DNA of 13,103 bases, from assembly GCA_012839665.1 (NCBI GenBank), contig DUMX01000105.1:1-13103 (forward strand), in the 5' to 3' direction. Shown here piece after piece: positions 6,630 through 13,103 of the stretch; the stretch's first letter is position 1; each line of letters opens with the position of its first letter. A program made the position numbers and the translations under genes. The stretch is from Gelria sp. (GTDB lineage: Bacteria; Bacillota; Syntrophomonadia; Syntrophomonadales; Syntrophomonadaceae). The notes below the pieces were generated by a model that ran no database searches, was not told the origin of the DNA, and saw nothing but the letters and a program-made list of their open reading frames with translations.

Positions 6630-6692
6630 CTACCGTTCTTACCTTCCTACCATTTGTTCTTTTGTTTCCTACTAACCCTACATATCTACCAT
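6630..6692 (-). promoter_or_regulatory. Repeat cluster upstream of dctP (GGTAG type)
   Basis: On the minus strand, ACGGTAG (6636-6630), ATGGTAG (6653-6647) and ATGGTAG (6692-6686) occur in the gap between the synthetase stop and dctP. The first two are 17 bases apart. The pair resembles the one in the synthetase leader (8373-8395): CTACCGTTCTT, a few bases, then TCCTACC on the plus strand in both places. It may be a DNA operator or an RNA-binding site. Confidence 0.4.
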
Positions 6693-6716
6693 CACGTCAT
6701 AGAACCGTACTGCAAA

Positions 6717-8282
6717 TTAAACCACCTGTGCTACACTATCACCGCAATATTTTTCACGCAATTTAGGCTTTTCGATTTTCCCGGTTGGGTTTCTGGGAAT
6801 CCTATCGAAAATAACCATGCGGGGTCTCTTGTAACGGGGTAAAGCTTCACAAAAAGCCATAATAGCTTCCTCGTCAGCTTCCCGTCCGGACTTAAGTTCT
6901 ATAACCGCCACCGCAATTTCACCTAAACGTCGGTCCGGCATGCCAATAACAGCAGCATCCTTAATATCATTATGACTACGTAAAAATTCCTCTATTTCTA
7001 CTGGGTAAATATTCTCTCCCCCGGAGATTACTACGTCCTTCTTACGGTCTACCAGATAGATAAAGCCATCCTTATCCATACGGGCCATGTCTCCGGTAAA
7101 CAGCCATCCATTCTTAAGTACAGCCCTGGTAGCTTCCTCATTTTTATAATAACCCTTCATAAGTCCCGGTCCCCTAACGGTGAGTTCTCCTACCTTGCCA
7201 CGGGGAACTTGCCGGCCCTGCTCATCTACAATCACCGCTTCCCAATTAAAACCGGGTACTCCAATGGCCCCTACCTTATGAATGTTTTCCAACCCCAGAT
7301 GTACACAACCGGGGCCAGTAGATTCACTGAGGCCATAATTAGTATCGTAAAGCTGGTTGGGGAAATATGTTTTCCAGCGCTGAATCAGGCTGGGAGGCAC
7401 TGGCTGAGCACCGATGTGCATTAAACGCCACTGCTTCAATTGAAAATCTTTTAAATCTACTTCTCCGCTTTCTATGGCATCCAGAATATCCTGCGCCCAT
7501 GGTACCAATAACCATACAATACTAACCTTCTCCTCTGATACTGCTTCCAGTATCCAGCGGGGCTTAACTCCGCGCAGGAGAACCGCTTTGGATCCGACTA
7601 TCAGGCTGCCAAACCAGTGCATTTTGGCTCCAGTATGATAAAGGGGCGGAATACATAGGAAATTATCCTCCCGAGTCTGCAAGTGATGCCGGTTTTCGGT
7701 AATACATGCTGACACCAGATTAGAATGAGGATGAACAATGGCTTTGGGAGTTCCGGTGGTACCAGAAGTAAAATACAAAGCTGCATCATCATGGTCATTT
7801 ATAGTTACTCCGGGATTAGTAGCCGGAAATTCAGATATCAATTGGGTATAACTTATGGCCCCCGCCGGGCAATTCTCACCAACGAAAATATACTGTTTTA
7901 GGCTGGATAACTCTCCCGTAACAGCCTCAACCCTCTCTATAAATTCAGGGCCATAAACCAGCGCTTGAGCTTCAGCCGTATTCAGGCAATTTCTAATCTC
8001 TTCCGCGGTATAACGAAAATTAAGCGGCACTGCCAGCGCTCCGGTCTTAAGAATGCCAAAATAAACGGGCAGCCATTCCAGGCAATTCATCATAAGAAGG
8101 GCTACTTTATCCCCCTTCTTAATTCCCTGGGCCAGCAAGCTGTTGGCAAAACTATTGGCCATATTATCAAACTGTTTCCAGCTAATTTCCCGGCGTATCC
8201 CTGCACCCGGGTCCCGCTCTATTAAACTAATATCATCACCGAACATTCTGGCATTTCGGGAAAGCATCTCGGTTATCGGCAT
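6717..8282 (-). CDS. AMP-forming acyl-CoA synthetase (fatty-acid CoA ligase family)
   Basis: This encodes a 521-residue cytoplasmic enzyme that activates a carboxylic acid with ATP and CoA through an acyl-adenylate. All core motifs are present: FTSGTTGTPK (171-180, phosphate loop), YGLSESTG (316-323), GWLFTGDMARMDKDGFIYLV (392-411), DRKKDVVISGGENIYPVEIE (412-431, hinge) and the catalytic lysine K502 in NPTGKIEK. Size and motifs fit medium- or long-chain FadD-like or related ligases; chain-length preference cannot be told. AAGGAG lies 8 bases before the ATG. It lies upstream of dctPQM on the same strand, suggesting uptake followed by CoA activation. A leader of over 100 bases with repeats and a terminator-like hairpin precedes it. 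Confidence 0.93.
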   Translation of the reverse strand: MPITEMLSRNARMFGDDISLIERDPGAGIRREISWKQFDNMANSFANSLLAQGIKKGDKVALLMMNCLEWLPVYFGILKTGALAVPLNFRYTAEEIRNCLNTAEAQALVYGPEFIERVEAVTGELSSLKQYIFVGENCPAGAISYTQLISEFPATNPGVTINDHDDAALYFTSGTTGTPKAIVHPHSNLVSACITENRHHLQTREDNFLCIPPLYHTGAKMHWFGSLIVGSKAVLLRGVKPRWILEAVSEEKVSIVWLLVPWAQDILDAIESGEVDLKDFQLKQWRLMHIGAQPVPPSLIQRWKTYFPNQLYDTNYGLSESTGPGCVHLGLENIHKVGAIGVPGFNWEAVIVDEQGRQVPRGKVGELTVRGPGLMKGYYKNEEATRAVLKNGWLFTGDMARMDKDGFIYLVDRKKDVVISGGENIYPVEIEEFLRSHNDIKDAAVIGMPDRRLGEIAVAVIELKSGREADEEAIMAFCEALPRYKRPRMVIFDRIPRNPTGKIEKPKLREKYCGDSVAQVV

Positions 8283-8314
8283 TACTCTTACTCCTTCCTT
8301 ACTACAATACTACA

Positions 8315-8354
8315 AGAAAAAAGTTCAACTCTTCCGGCAGAAAAGCTGAACTTT
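8315..8354 (-). terminator. Terminator-like hairpin in the acyl-CoA synthetase leader (candidate attenuator)
   Basis: On the minus strand, AAAGTTCA (8354-8347) pairs with TGAACTTT (8327-8320). Further partial pairing lies inside the stem, around a loop near CTGCCGG, and a T-run (TTTTTT) follows. No minus-strand gene lies upstream before the plus-strand thioesterase, so it cannot serve as the end of another gene's transcript. An attenuator role is the natural inference. Confidence 0.6.
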
Positions 8355-8372
8355 AAGCAAACCTCTATTATG

Positions 8373-8395
8373 CTACCGTTCTTCCATCCTACCGT
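8373..8395 (-). promoter_or_regulatory. ACGGTAG direct repeat upstream of acyl-CoA synthetase
   Basis: Two exact ACGGTAG copies (8395-8389 and 8379-8373) stand 16 bases apart on the minus strand, 19 bases before the leader hairpin. A related pair occurs upstream of dctP. It may be an operator or a leader-RNA binding site. Confidence 0.45.
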
Positions 8396-8463
8396 TTTAT
8401 GCATCCTTCGCCAATCGCTATCCGGCAAAGAGAAAAATCAAACCGTCAAACCATACTATATAC

Positions 8464-8492
8464 ATTATAACTATATGTTGCGAATTTTGGAA
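8464..8492 (-). promoter_or_regulatory. Possible promoter for acyl-CoA synthetase
   Basis: A perfect TATAAT (8469-8464, minus) follows a weak -35 (TTCCAA, 8492-8487) at 17 bases. Transcription would start near 8457, giving a leader of about 175 bases that includes the repeats and hairpin. Confidence 0.35.
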
Positions 8493-8503
8493 TATACTTT
8501 TGC

Positions 8504-8551
8504 AAAATATTTTGTTTTAATACGGAAATAGACCGGGATTAGACACTGAAG
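8504..8551. repeat. Dispersed intergenic repeat, copy 2
   Basis: Positions 8526-8551 match 48-73 with one mismatch. The flank AAAATATT (8504-8511) is shared, with a 7-base insertion relative to copy 1. Just after, GACACTGA is repeated once more in this copy (GACACTGAAGGACACTGA), which copy 1 lacks. Confidence 0.6.
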
Positions 8552-8619
8552 GACACTGATTTTTTAATTTTTAAGGAAAGCGAAAGCTTCCTCCATTGAT
8601 AGTAAAGAAACTTAACAAA

Positions 8620-8628
8620 TGTTAGAAT
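8620..8628 (+). promoter_or_regulatory. Extended -10 promoter for the thioesterase gene
   Basis: TGT followed by TAGAAT (8623-8628) forms an extended -10 box. No good -35 lies at 17 bases. The start would be near 8635, shortly before the AAGGAG at 8645-8650. Confidence 0.4.
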
Positions 8629-8658
8629 AAGAGGAAATCACTATAAGGAGTTGGTTAA

Positions 8659-9138
8659 ATGGAACCTAAACCTCGTTCTGCTTCCACAGTAACCATGACT
8701 CAGATAGTACTTCCCTTTCATGCTAATGTTGCTGGTAATATGCACGGTGGCGAAGTTATGAAATTAATGGACTCTGCTGCCGGTGTGGCTGCAGCACGAC
8801 ATAGCTTATCTAATGTCGTAACTGCTAGTGTTACCCAACTTTCTTTTATTGAACCGATTTTTGTTGGTGACCTGGTTTTATGTAAAGCTGAATTAACTTA
8901 TACGGGCAATACCTCCATGGAGGTTTATGTAACCGTTGATGCAGAAGATTTAAACCGCGGCATTATTAAACACGTTTGTGAAGGATATTTTTTCATGGTG
9001 GCCCTGGACCGTAACGGTCGCCCCGCCCGGATACCCCCACTGCTCATTGAAAGTGAGGAAGAGCAGCACTGCTATGATTTAGCCCGGGAAAGGATAAAAC
9101 ATATGAAACAGGCTAAAAACAAATCCTTAAACTGTTAA
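8659..9138 (+). CDS. Acyl-CoA thioesterase, hotdog fold (YkhA/BACH type)
   Basis: This encodes a 159-residue enzyme that hydrolyses acyl-CoA to free acid and CoA in the cytoplasm. The hotdog signature is clear: FHANVAGNMHGGEVMKLMDS (20-39), followed by AAGVAAARH and the strand VVTASVTQLSFIEPIFVGD (53-71). N23 and D38 match the Asn/Asp catalytic pair described for the YkhA/Acot7 family. Length is typical for a single-hotdog member that assembles as a hexamer or dimer. The ATG at 8659 follows AAGGAG with 8 bases. It is transcribed away from the acyl-CoA synthetase, so the two opposing activities share an intergenic region. A role in preventing CoA trapping or in acyl chain turnover is inferred. 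Confidence 0.92.
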   Translation: MEPKPRSASTVTMTQIVLPFHANVAGNMHGGEVMKLMDSAAGVAAARHSLSNVVTASVTQLSFIEPIFVGDLVLCKAELTYTGNTSMEVYVTVDAEDLNRGIIKHVCEGYFFMVALDRNGRPARIPPLLIESEEEQHCYDLARERIKHMKQAKNKSLNC

Positions 9139-9156
9139 ACTTGAGCTTTAAAATGT

Positions 9157-9198
9157 AAAAAGCCTTCCCTCCGACAACAGAGGGAAGGCTTTTTTTTA
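9157..9198. terminator. Bidirectional terminator between thioesterase and glmS
   Basis: AAAAAGCCTTCCCTC (9157-9171) pairs perfectly with GAGGGAAGGCTTTTT (9180-9194) around an 8-base loop. T-runs lie on both sides, eight or more on the plus strand and five on the minus. It serves the two converging genes. Confidence 0.95.
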
Positions 9199-9236
9199 GA
9201 GATTAACCATCAAGTGGGCTAACCAGGTTATTTTTA

Positions 9237-11054
9237 TTATTCTACGGTTACGCTTTTGGTCAGGTTTCTAGGCGTATCCACGTTATTACCCCGGAAGAGG
9301 GCCATGTAATAGGCAAATATCTGCAGGGGTACTACAGATACCACGGGAGCCAGGATAGGGTTAACCTGGGGTAGAAGGATTTGCTCATCACATTCCTGGC
9401 AATTTTCCTGCAGGTTTTCTTTGCAAATGGCTACCACAACCGCACCCCGAGCTTTAACTTCTTTGATATTGGACATAGCTTTATCTACCAGATGGTCTTG
9501 ACTAATCAGGGCCAGGACTGGTACTCCATCATCAATCAAAGCTATCGGGCCGTGTTTAATCTCACCAGCAGGATAGGCCTCCGCATGTATATACGAGGTT
9601 TCTTTCAGCTTCAGGGCACCTTCCATGGCCACAGCGTAATCAATACCCCGACCCAGGAAAAAAGTACTCTCAACATCCCGGTATTTCTCGGCCAGGTTTT
9701 TTATTTTATCCTGCTCTTTTAAAACCTGCTCCACCATAGCATCCAGATAGAACATATTATTAACCAAACCACTTATTTCTTCTGAATCGTAGTTCTGCTT
9801 AATCTCCGCCAGGTAAAGAGCAATTAAATACATGACTACCAGTTGGGTAGAATAAGCTTTGGTAGAGGCTACGGCGATTTCCGGGCCGGCATGAGTATAA
9901 ATAACCCGGTCTGCTTCGCGAGCTGCAGCACTTCCTACTGCATTAGTTACCGCCAGTACTTTAATACCTCTACGTTTAGCTTCCCGGAGAGCAGCCAGGG
10001 TGTCACCAGTCTCACCCGATTGGCTGATAACTATCATTAAATCATCGGGGTGCCATAGTATATCACGGTAACGGAATTCTGAAGCTATGTCAGTCTCTAC
10101 CGGGATACGGGCCAGTTTTTCTATCGCCAAACGTCCTACCATGCCGGCGTGGTAAGCCGTCCCGCAAGCTACTATATAAATTTTACGGGTATTTTTAAAT
10201 GCCTCGTCAAACTCCAGGGCGGATAAATCTACCCGACCATCTTTTATCCAACCCTGCAGGGTTTTACGAATAGCTGCCGGTTGCTCGTGGATTTCTTTGA
10301 GCATAAAGTGGTCATATCCACCTTTTTCAACAGCTATCGGTTCTAAATCTACTTCAAATATTTCCTTCTCTACCGGATTGCCGCCGAAATCAGTAATACT
10401 AACCTTATCCGGAGTTATAACGGCAATTTCGTTGTCTTCCAGTATATATAGCTGACTGGCACGTTCCAGTATGGCCGGAATGTCAGAGGTAACGTAGTTC
10501 TCCCCTTCTCCCAATCCAATTACCAAGGAACTACCTTTCTTGGCTGCAACTATTGTCCGCGGGTCATCACGGCTGATTACTGCCAGGGCAAAGGAACCCT
10601 GCAGGTAGGATACAGTTTTACGTACTGCTGTTTCCAGTGAGCCGCGATAGAATTTTTCTATCAGGTGAGCAGCTACTTCAGTATCAGTTTCAGAAATAAA
10701 ATCATGTCCTTCTAATATTAATTCTTTACGCAGACTGGCATAGTTTTCAATAATACCGTTATGCACCAGGGCTATACGTCCTTTACAATCAGTATGGGGA
10801 TGAGCATTTTTGTCGCTAGGTACGCCATGGGTAGCCCAACGGGTATGCCCAATTCCCATGCAGCTATCCGGATTATCTTCCAAATCTGCCAGCAAATTGG
10901 CCAGAGGCCCTTCTTTTTTGTTTATTTCCAGTTCGCCCTCCCGGTATATAGCTATACCGGCGGAATCGTAACCACGATGTTCAAGTTTACGTAAACCATC
11001 TATAATAACCGGCATAGCTCTAGCATAGCCAGTATATCCTATAATTCCACACAT
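9237..11054 (-). CDS. glmS: Glutamine-fructose-6-phosphate aminotransferase GlmS
   Basis: This 605-residue cytoplasmic enzyme converts fructose-6-phosphate and glutamine to glucosamine-6-phosphate, the entry step to UDP-GlcNAc, peptidoglycan and teichoic acids. The start MCGIIGYTG exposes the catalytic N-terminal cysteine (C2) after methionine removal. HTRWATHG lies in the glutaminase domain. Two SIS sugar-isomerase domains follow, the first with ISQSGETGDT and the second with EAYPAGEIKHGPIALI. The end NLTKSVTVE has the lysine (K600) that forms the Schiff base with the sugar. Length is normal. ATG 11054 has GGAGG 8 bases before it; the ATG four bases upstream is out of frame. Expression is set by the glmS ribozyme in its leader. 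glmM, which uses its product, lies directly upstream. Confidence 0.98.
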   Translation of the reverse strand: MCGIIGYTGYARAMPVIIDGLRKLEHRGYDSAGIAIYREGELEINKKEGPLANLLADLEDNPDSCMGIGHTRWATHGVPSDKNAHPHTDCKGRIALVHNGIIENYASLRKELILEGHDFISETDTEVAAHLIEKFYRGSLETAVRKTVSYLQGSFALAVISRDDPRTIVAAKKGSSLVIGLGEGENYVTSDIPAILERASQLYILEDNEIAVITPDKVSITDFGGNPVEKEIFEVDLEPIAVEKGGYDHFMLKEIHEQPAAIRKTLQGWIKDGRVDLSALEFDEAFKNTRKIYIVACGTAYHAGMVGRLAIEKLARIPVETDIASEFRYRDILWHPDDLMIVISQSGETGDTLAALREAKRRGIKVLAVTNAVGSAAAREADRVIYTHAGPEIAVASTKAYSTQLVVMYLIALYLAEIKQNYDSEEISGLVNNMFYLDAMVEQVLKEQDKIKNLAEKYRDVESTFFLGRGIDYAVAMEGALKLKETSYIHAEAYPAGEIKHGPIALIDDGVPVLALISQDHLVDKAMSNIKEVKARGAVVVAICKENLQENCQECDEQILLPQVNPILAPVVSVVPLQIFAYYMALFRGNNVDTPRNLTKSVTVE

Positions 11055-11089
11055 GCATTTAACCTCCGGTTAAATATTTCATCATTATT

Positions 11090-11275
11090 ATTAGTTTCCA
11101 CTCTGCAGTTTTTTGTCCCAGATATTGCTATCCGGTTTTGTTCAGCTGCGTTAACGGCTGTGGTAGCCGGGGGGTATCCGCCGAAAATTTCGATTAACCC
11201 CCTCCTCGTCACCCGGCACTCGGAGTGCATATAAGTTTAATTTTTAGGTACCGGGTCTGGCGCTTTCAGGTTGTC
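11090..11275 (-). ncRNA. glmS ribozyme-riboswitch
   Basis: The minus-strand leader of glmS contains the conserved core in the right order. AAGCGCCAGA (11265-11256) is followed by ACGAGGAGGGGGTTAATCG (11209-11191), then AATTTTCGGCGGATACCCCC, then CAAAACCGGATAGCAATATC, then the P4 area ending near GCAGAGTGGAAAC. This is the known self-cleaving RNA that uses glucosamine-6-phosphate as cofactor. Cleavage is expected between A (11264) and G (11263). The 3' product begins with a 5'-hydroxyl and is degraded, lowering glmS when the sugar phosphate is abundant. Outer limits are approximate, within about 10 bases. Confidence 0.95.
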
Positions 11276-11290
11276 GTATTTATCCCTTTA

Positions 11291-11299
11291 CTTATAACA
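11291..11299 (-). promoter_or_regulatory. Possible glmS promoter (extended -10)
   Basis: TGT followed by TATAAG (11296-11291, minus) forms an extended -10 box, with only a weak -35 upstream. The start near 11284 would put about 20 bases before the ribozyme cleavage site, as in other glmS leaders. Between here and the glmM stop (11300-11429) I see no gene or clear terminator. Confidence 0.45.
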
Positions 11300-11429
11300 T
11301 TTTCACCTCACCTTCTAACTATTATCAGGCTGATTTCACCTCCTTTACCGGAATTCGTTTCTTCCCCTTTCCCTACTTTGCCTATGAATTAACATAACCC
11401 TATCTGCTTCCCCTAGATATGACGCCTCT

Positions 11430-12785
11430 TTATAATCCCTGAGCTTTTTCAATAGACTTCTTAATGCTGTCGATTACTTCCTCCAGCAGGTAACGGTCTG
11501 ATCCTTGGGCCATTATCCTTACCACCGGTTCAGTACCAGAAGGTCTTACCACCAGTTTACCCCATTCTCCCAAACGCTCTTTAGCGCCGTTAAGAGCAGT
11601 TACCACCAGTTCATGGCCTAATATTTTATCTTTATTATCCAGGCTAACATTTACCAGGATTTGGGGTTGTTTTTCCATCTCCCGGGCTAATTCGGATAGG
11701 CTTATTCCGGTACGTTTCATAACTTCCGCTACCTTCATTGAGGTCAGGAGGCCGTCTCCGGTAGTAGCATAGCGCGAAAATATAATATGCCCGGATTGTT
11801 CTCCCCCTAGCAGGGAACCGGTTTCCTGCATCTTTTCCAGGACATAGCGGTCTCCCACTTTACAGCTGGCAATGTTTATGTTTTCCCGCCGTAACGCAAT
11901 GTCCAGTCCAATGTTGCTCATTACTGTGGCCACAATACTGGGGGGTATAAGTTTGCCCGAACGGTAAGCATCTAAACCGCAAATAAGTAATATATAGTCG
12001 CCGTCTAATTCGTTACCTCTTTCGTCTACAATTATACAGCGGTCAGCATCACCATCATAAGCTATGCCCATGTCAGCCTGATGTTCTACTACGGCTTTAA
12101 TTAAATCATCAGTATGAGTGGAACCGCAGCGTTCATTAATATTAACCCCGTTAGGTTTATCATTAATGGCTATAACCCGGGCCCCCAGCCGCTGCCATAG
12201 TTCCGGTCCTAGATGATAGGCAGCACCATTAGCACAATCCATGACCACTCGTATACCGTAAAGGTCTTCCTCTAAACTATAGCAGTCCATCAGGTATTTA
12301 AGATAGTTATTCTCTGCTTCTTTAACATCGTAAACCCTGCCTACATCTGTACCCCGGGGCCGAGTAAGGTCCCTGGTTCCCGCAATTACCAATTTCTCAA
12401 TTTCCGCCTCTACTTCATCAGGTAATTTATACCCGCTGGAACCAAAGAATTTTATCCCATTATCTGCTACCGGATTATGAGACGCAGATATAACTATACC
12501 ACATGATGCCTGATAGTAACGCGTAAGGTACGCCACAGCTGGAGTAGGAATAATACCTACAGTAAGGACATCAGCCCCAGTAGAACATATACCGGCACGC
12601 AGGGCAGCTTCCAACATGTCCCCTGAAATACGAGTATCTTTACCCACCAATATCCTGGGCCGAATACCTTCTTCTTGTTTGGCCAGGACATAGCTTCCCG
12701 CCCTTCCCAAATCAAAGGCTAATTCAGGGGTAAGATCAATATTGGCTATTCCCCTTACTCCATCAGTTCCAAACAGACTTCCCAC
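11430..12785 (-). CDS. glmM: Phosphoglucosamine mutase GlmM
   Basis: This 451-residue cytoplasmic enzyme converts glucosamine-6-phosphate to glucosamine-1-phosphate, the second step to UDP-GlcNAc. It begins MGSLFGTDGVRGIAN, as GlmM proteins do. It has the active-site loop GIVISASHNP with phosphoserine S102 and the magnesium loop AYDGDADRC near residue 244. It also has a sugar-binding GGEQSGH segment and the C-terminal phosphate-binding loop VRPSGTEPVVRIMAQG. Length is typical. The start codon is GTG at 12785, supported by GGGAGGAG just upstream. In many Firmicutes GlmM binds the diadenylate cyclase CdaA and lowers c-di-AMP synthesis; the cdaR-type gene directly upstream fits that complex. The 376-base gap to glmS includes the ribozyme. 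Confidence 0.98.
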   Translation of the reverse strand: MGSLFGTDGVRGIANIDLTPELAFDLGRAGSYVLAKQEEGIRPRILVGKDTRISGDMLEAALRAGICSTGADVLTVGIIPTPAVAYLTRYYQASCGIVISASHNPVADNGIKFFGSSGYKLPDEVEAEIEKLVIAGTRDLTRPRGTDVGRVYDVKEAENNYLKYLMDCYSLEEDLYGIRVVMDCANGAAYHLGPELWQRLGARVIAINDKPNGVNINERCGSTHTDDLIKAVVEHQADMGIAYDGDADRCIIVDERGNELDGDYILLICGLDAYRSGKLIPPSIVATVMSNIGLDIALRRENINIASCKVGDRYVLEKMQETGSLLGGEQSGHIIFSRYATTGDGLLTSMKVAEVMKRTGISLSELAREMEKQPQILVNVSLDNKDKILGHELVVTALNGAKERLGEWGKLVVRPSGTEPVVRIMAQGSDRYLLEEVIDSIKKSIEKAQGL

Positions 12786-12903
12786 TATTTTCTCCTCCCA
12801 ATTTTACTGAATGTTATGTTAATACCCACAATCTCCGGCTTTTTTATTTATTACTATGCCTTTTAGACACCTTTGGTTAACACTACCCTAATTACCCCAC
12901 CTA

Positions 12904-13103
12904 TTACTCCCCTTCTTCTACCGGGATTTTCTCTATACTGACTCCTACCAATACCCGGAGTGGATATACTTTCAACCCTTCCAGTGTTTGTACCGCAACC
13001 TCCTGACTAAAAGACTGTTTTCTATCTGTCAAATCTATTTCAGCAGTATTTAACTGGTTTAGTTCGTCAGGTATTTTCTGCTTACTTATTACTCCAACTT
13101 GTA
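12904..13103 (-). CDS. cdaR: CdaR/YbbR-domain protein, C-terminal part (runs off the window)
   Basis: An open frame enters from the right edge and ends at TAA (12904-12906), giving 65 visible residues: QVGVISKQKIPDELNQLNTA, then IDLTDRKQSF, VQTLEGLKVYPLRVLVGVSI and IEKIPVEEGE. The alternation of short beta strands with a Leu-x-x-Leu-x-Val pattern, and the place directly before glmM, fit the last YbbR domain of CdaR, the membrane-anchored regulator of the c-di-AMP cyclase CdaA. The N-terminal membrane segment and cdaA would lie beyond the window. The call depends on context as much as on sequence. Confidence 0.75.
   Translation of the reverse strand, partial: QVGVISKQKIPDELNQLNTAEIDLTDRKQSFSQEVAVQTLEGLKVYPLRVLVGVSIEKIPVEEGE

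Larger units (their letters stand above)
8283..8658. other. Divergent intergenic region between acyl-CoA synthetase and thioesterase genes
   Basis: This 376-bp gap holds, from left to right, the synthetase binding site (8291-8296), a terminator-like hairpin (8315-8354), an ACGGTAG direct repeat (8373-8395) and an AT-rich zone with overlapping palindromes (8498-8514). It then holds repeat copy 2 (8526-8551), a small hairpin with a GAAA loop (GGAAAGC/GCTTCC, about 8576-8592) and the thioesterase promoter. A 38-codon minus-strand frame (8404-8288) spans the hairpin but lacks a convincing binding site. Confidence 0.6.

Noticed and set aside
8288..8404. 38-codon minus-strand frame in the synthetase leader as a leader peptide
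   Set aside because: The AAGG directly abuts the ATG, so initiation would be poor. There is no run of regulatory codons, and the frame spans the whole hairpin rather than preceding it.
11039..11230. 63-codon minus-strand frame upstream of glmS
   Set aside because: It lies inside the glmS ribozyme and is out of frame with glmS; the RNA structure explains the sequence.
1..13103. CRISPR arrays, tRNA or rRNA genes, intact insertion sequences
   Set aside because: I saw no regularly spaced repeats, no tRNA cloverleaf or rRNA motifs, and no transposase frame in the window.

Overview
The window looks like part of a Clostridia-type Firmicutes chromosome of moderate GC. The evidence is strong AGGAGG ribosome binding sites, a self-cleaving glmS ribozyme in front of glmS, the Firmicutes order cdaR-glmM-glmS, and a clostridial BdhA-type iron alcohol dehydrogenase. 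A tripartite TRAP transporter beside an acyl-CoA synthetase and a hotdog thioesterase would suit a carboxylic-acid or fatty-acid user, for example a Syntrophomonas-like anaerobe. That assignment is inferred from gene content only.

Left part (1-2400), plus strand: a short basic glycine-rich DUF5320-type protein with its own terminator; then a BdhA-like dehydrogenase behind a good sigma-A promoter; then a MinD/ParA-like ATPase gene. The ATPase lacks the P-loop lysine and is cut by an in-frame TGA 36 codons before its natural end.

Small accessory island (about 2376-3500): on the minus strand, a PBECR/RelE-like small protein overlaps a DUF2283 protein and resembles a toxin-antitoxin pair. The pair lies between the ATPase gene and a 43-codon remnant of the same gene. 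Both ATPase copies are followed by the same 14 bp (TGACAGAGGAACCG), so the island carries direct-repeat scars.

Centre (3511-8404), minus strand: dctP-dctQ-dctM (TRAP transporter) lies downstream of a fatty-acyl-CoA synthetase gene. The leaders of both the synthetase and dctP carry related CTACCGT-type repeats (ACGGTAG on the transcribed sense) followed by a terminator-like hairpin just before the ribosome binding site. This suggests shared regulation, possibly by attenuation.

Right part (8405-13103): a divergent acyl-CoA thioesterase gene (plus strand) converges on glmS at a shared bidirectional terminator. On the minus strand, reading cdaR (partial), glmM, glmS ribozyme, glmS, the genes link c-di-AMP control with UDP-GlcNAc precursor synthesis. 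GlmS makes glucosamine-6-phosphate, GlmM converts it to glucosamine-1-phosphate, and the ribozyme shuts glmS off when glucosamine-6-phosphate is plentiful. A 26-bp repeat with one mismatch occurs near both plus-strand starts at 107 and 8659.
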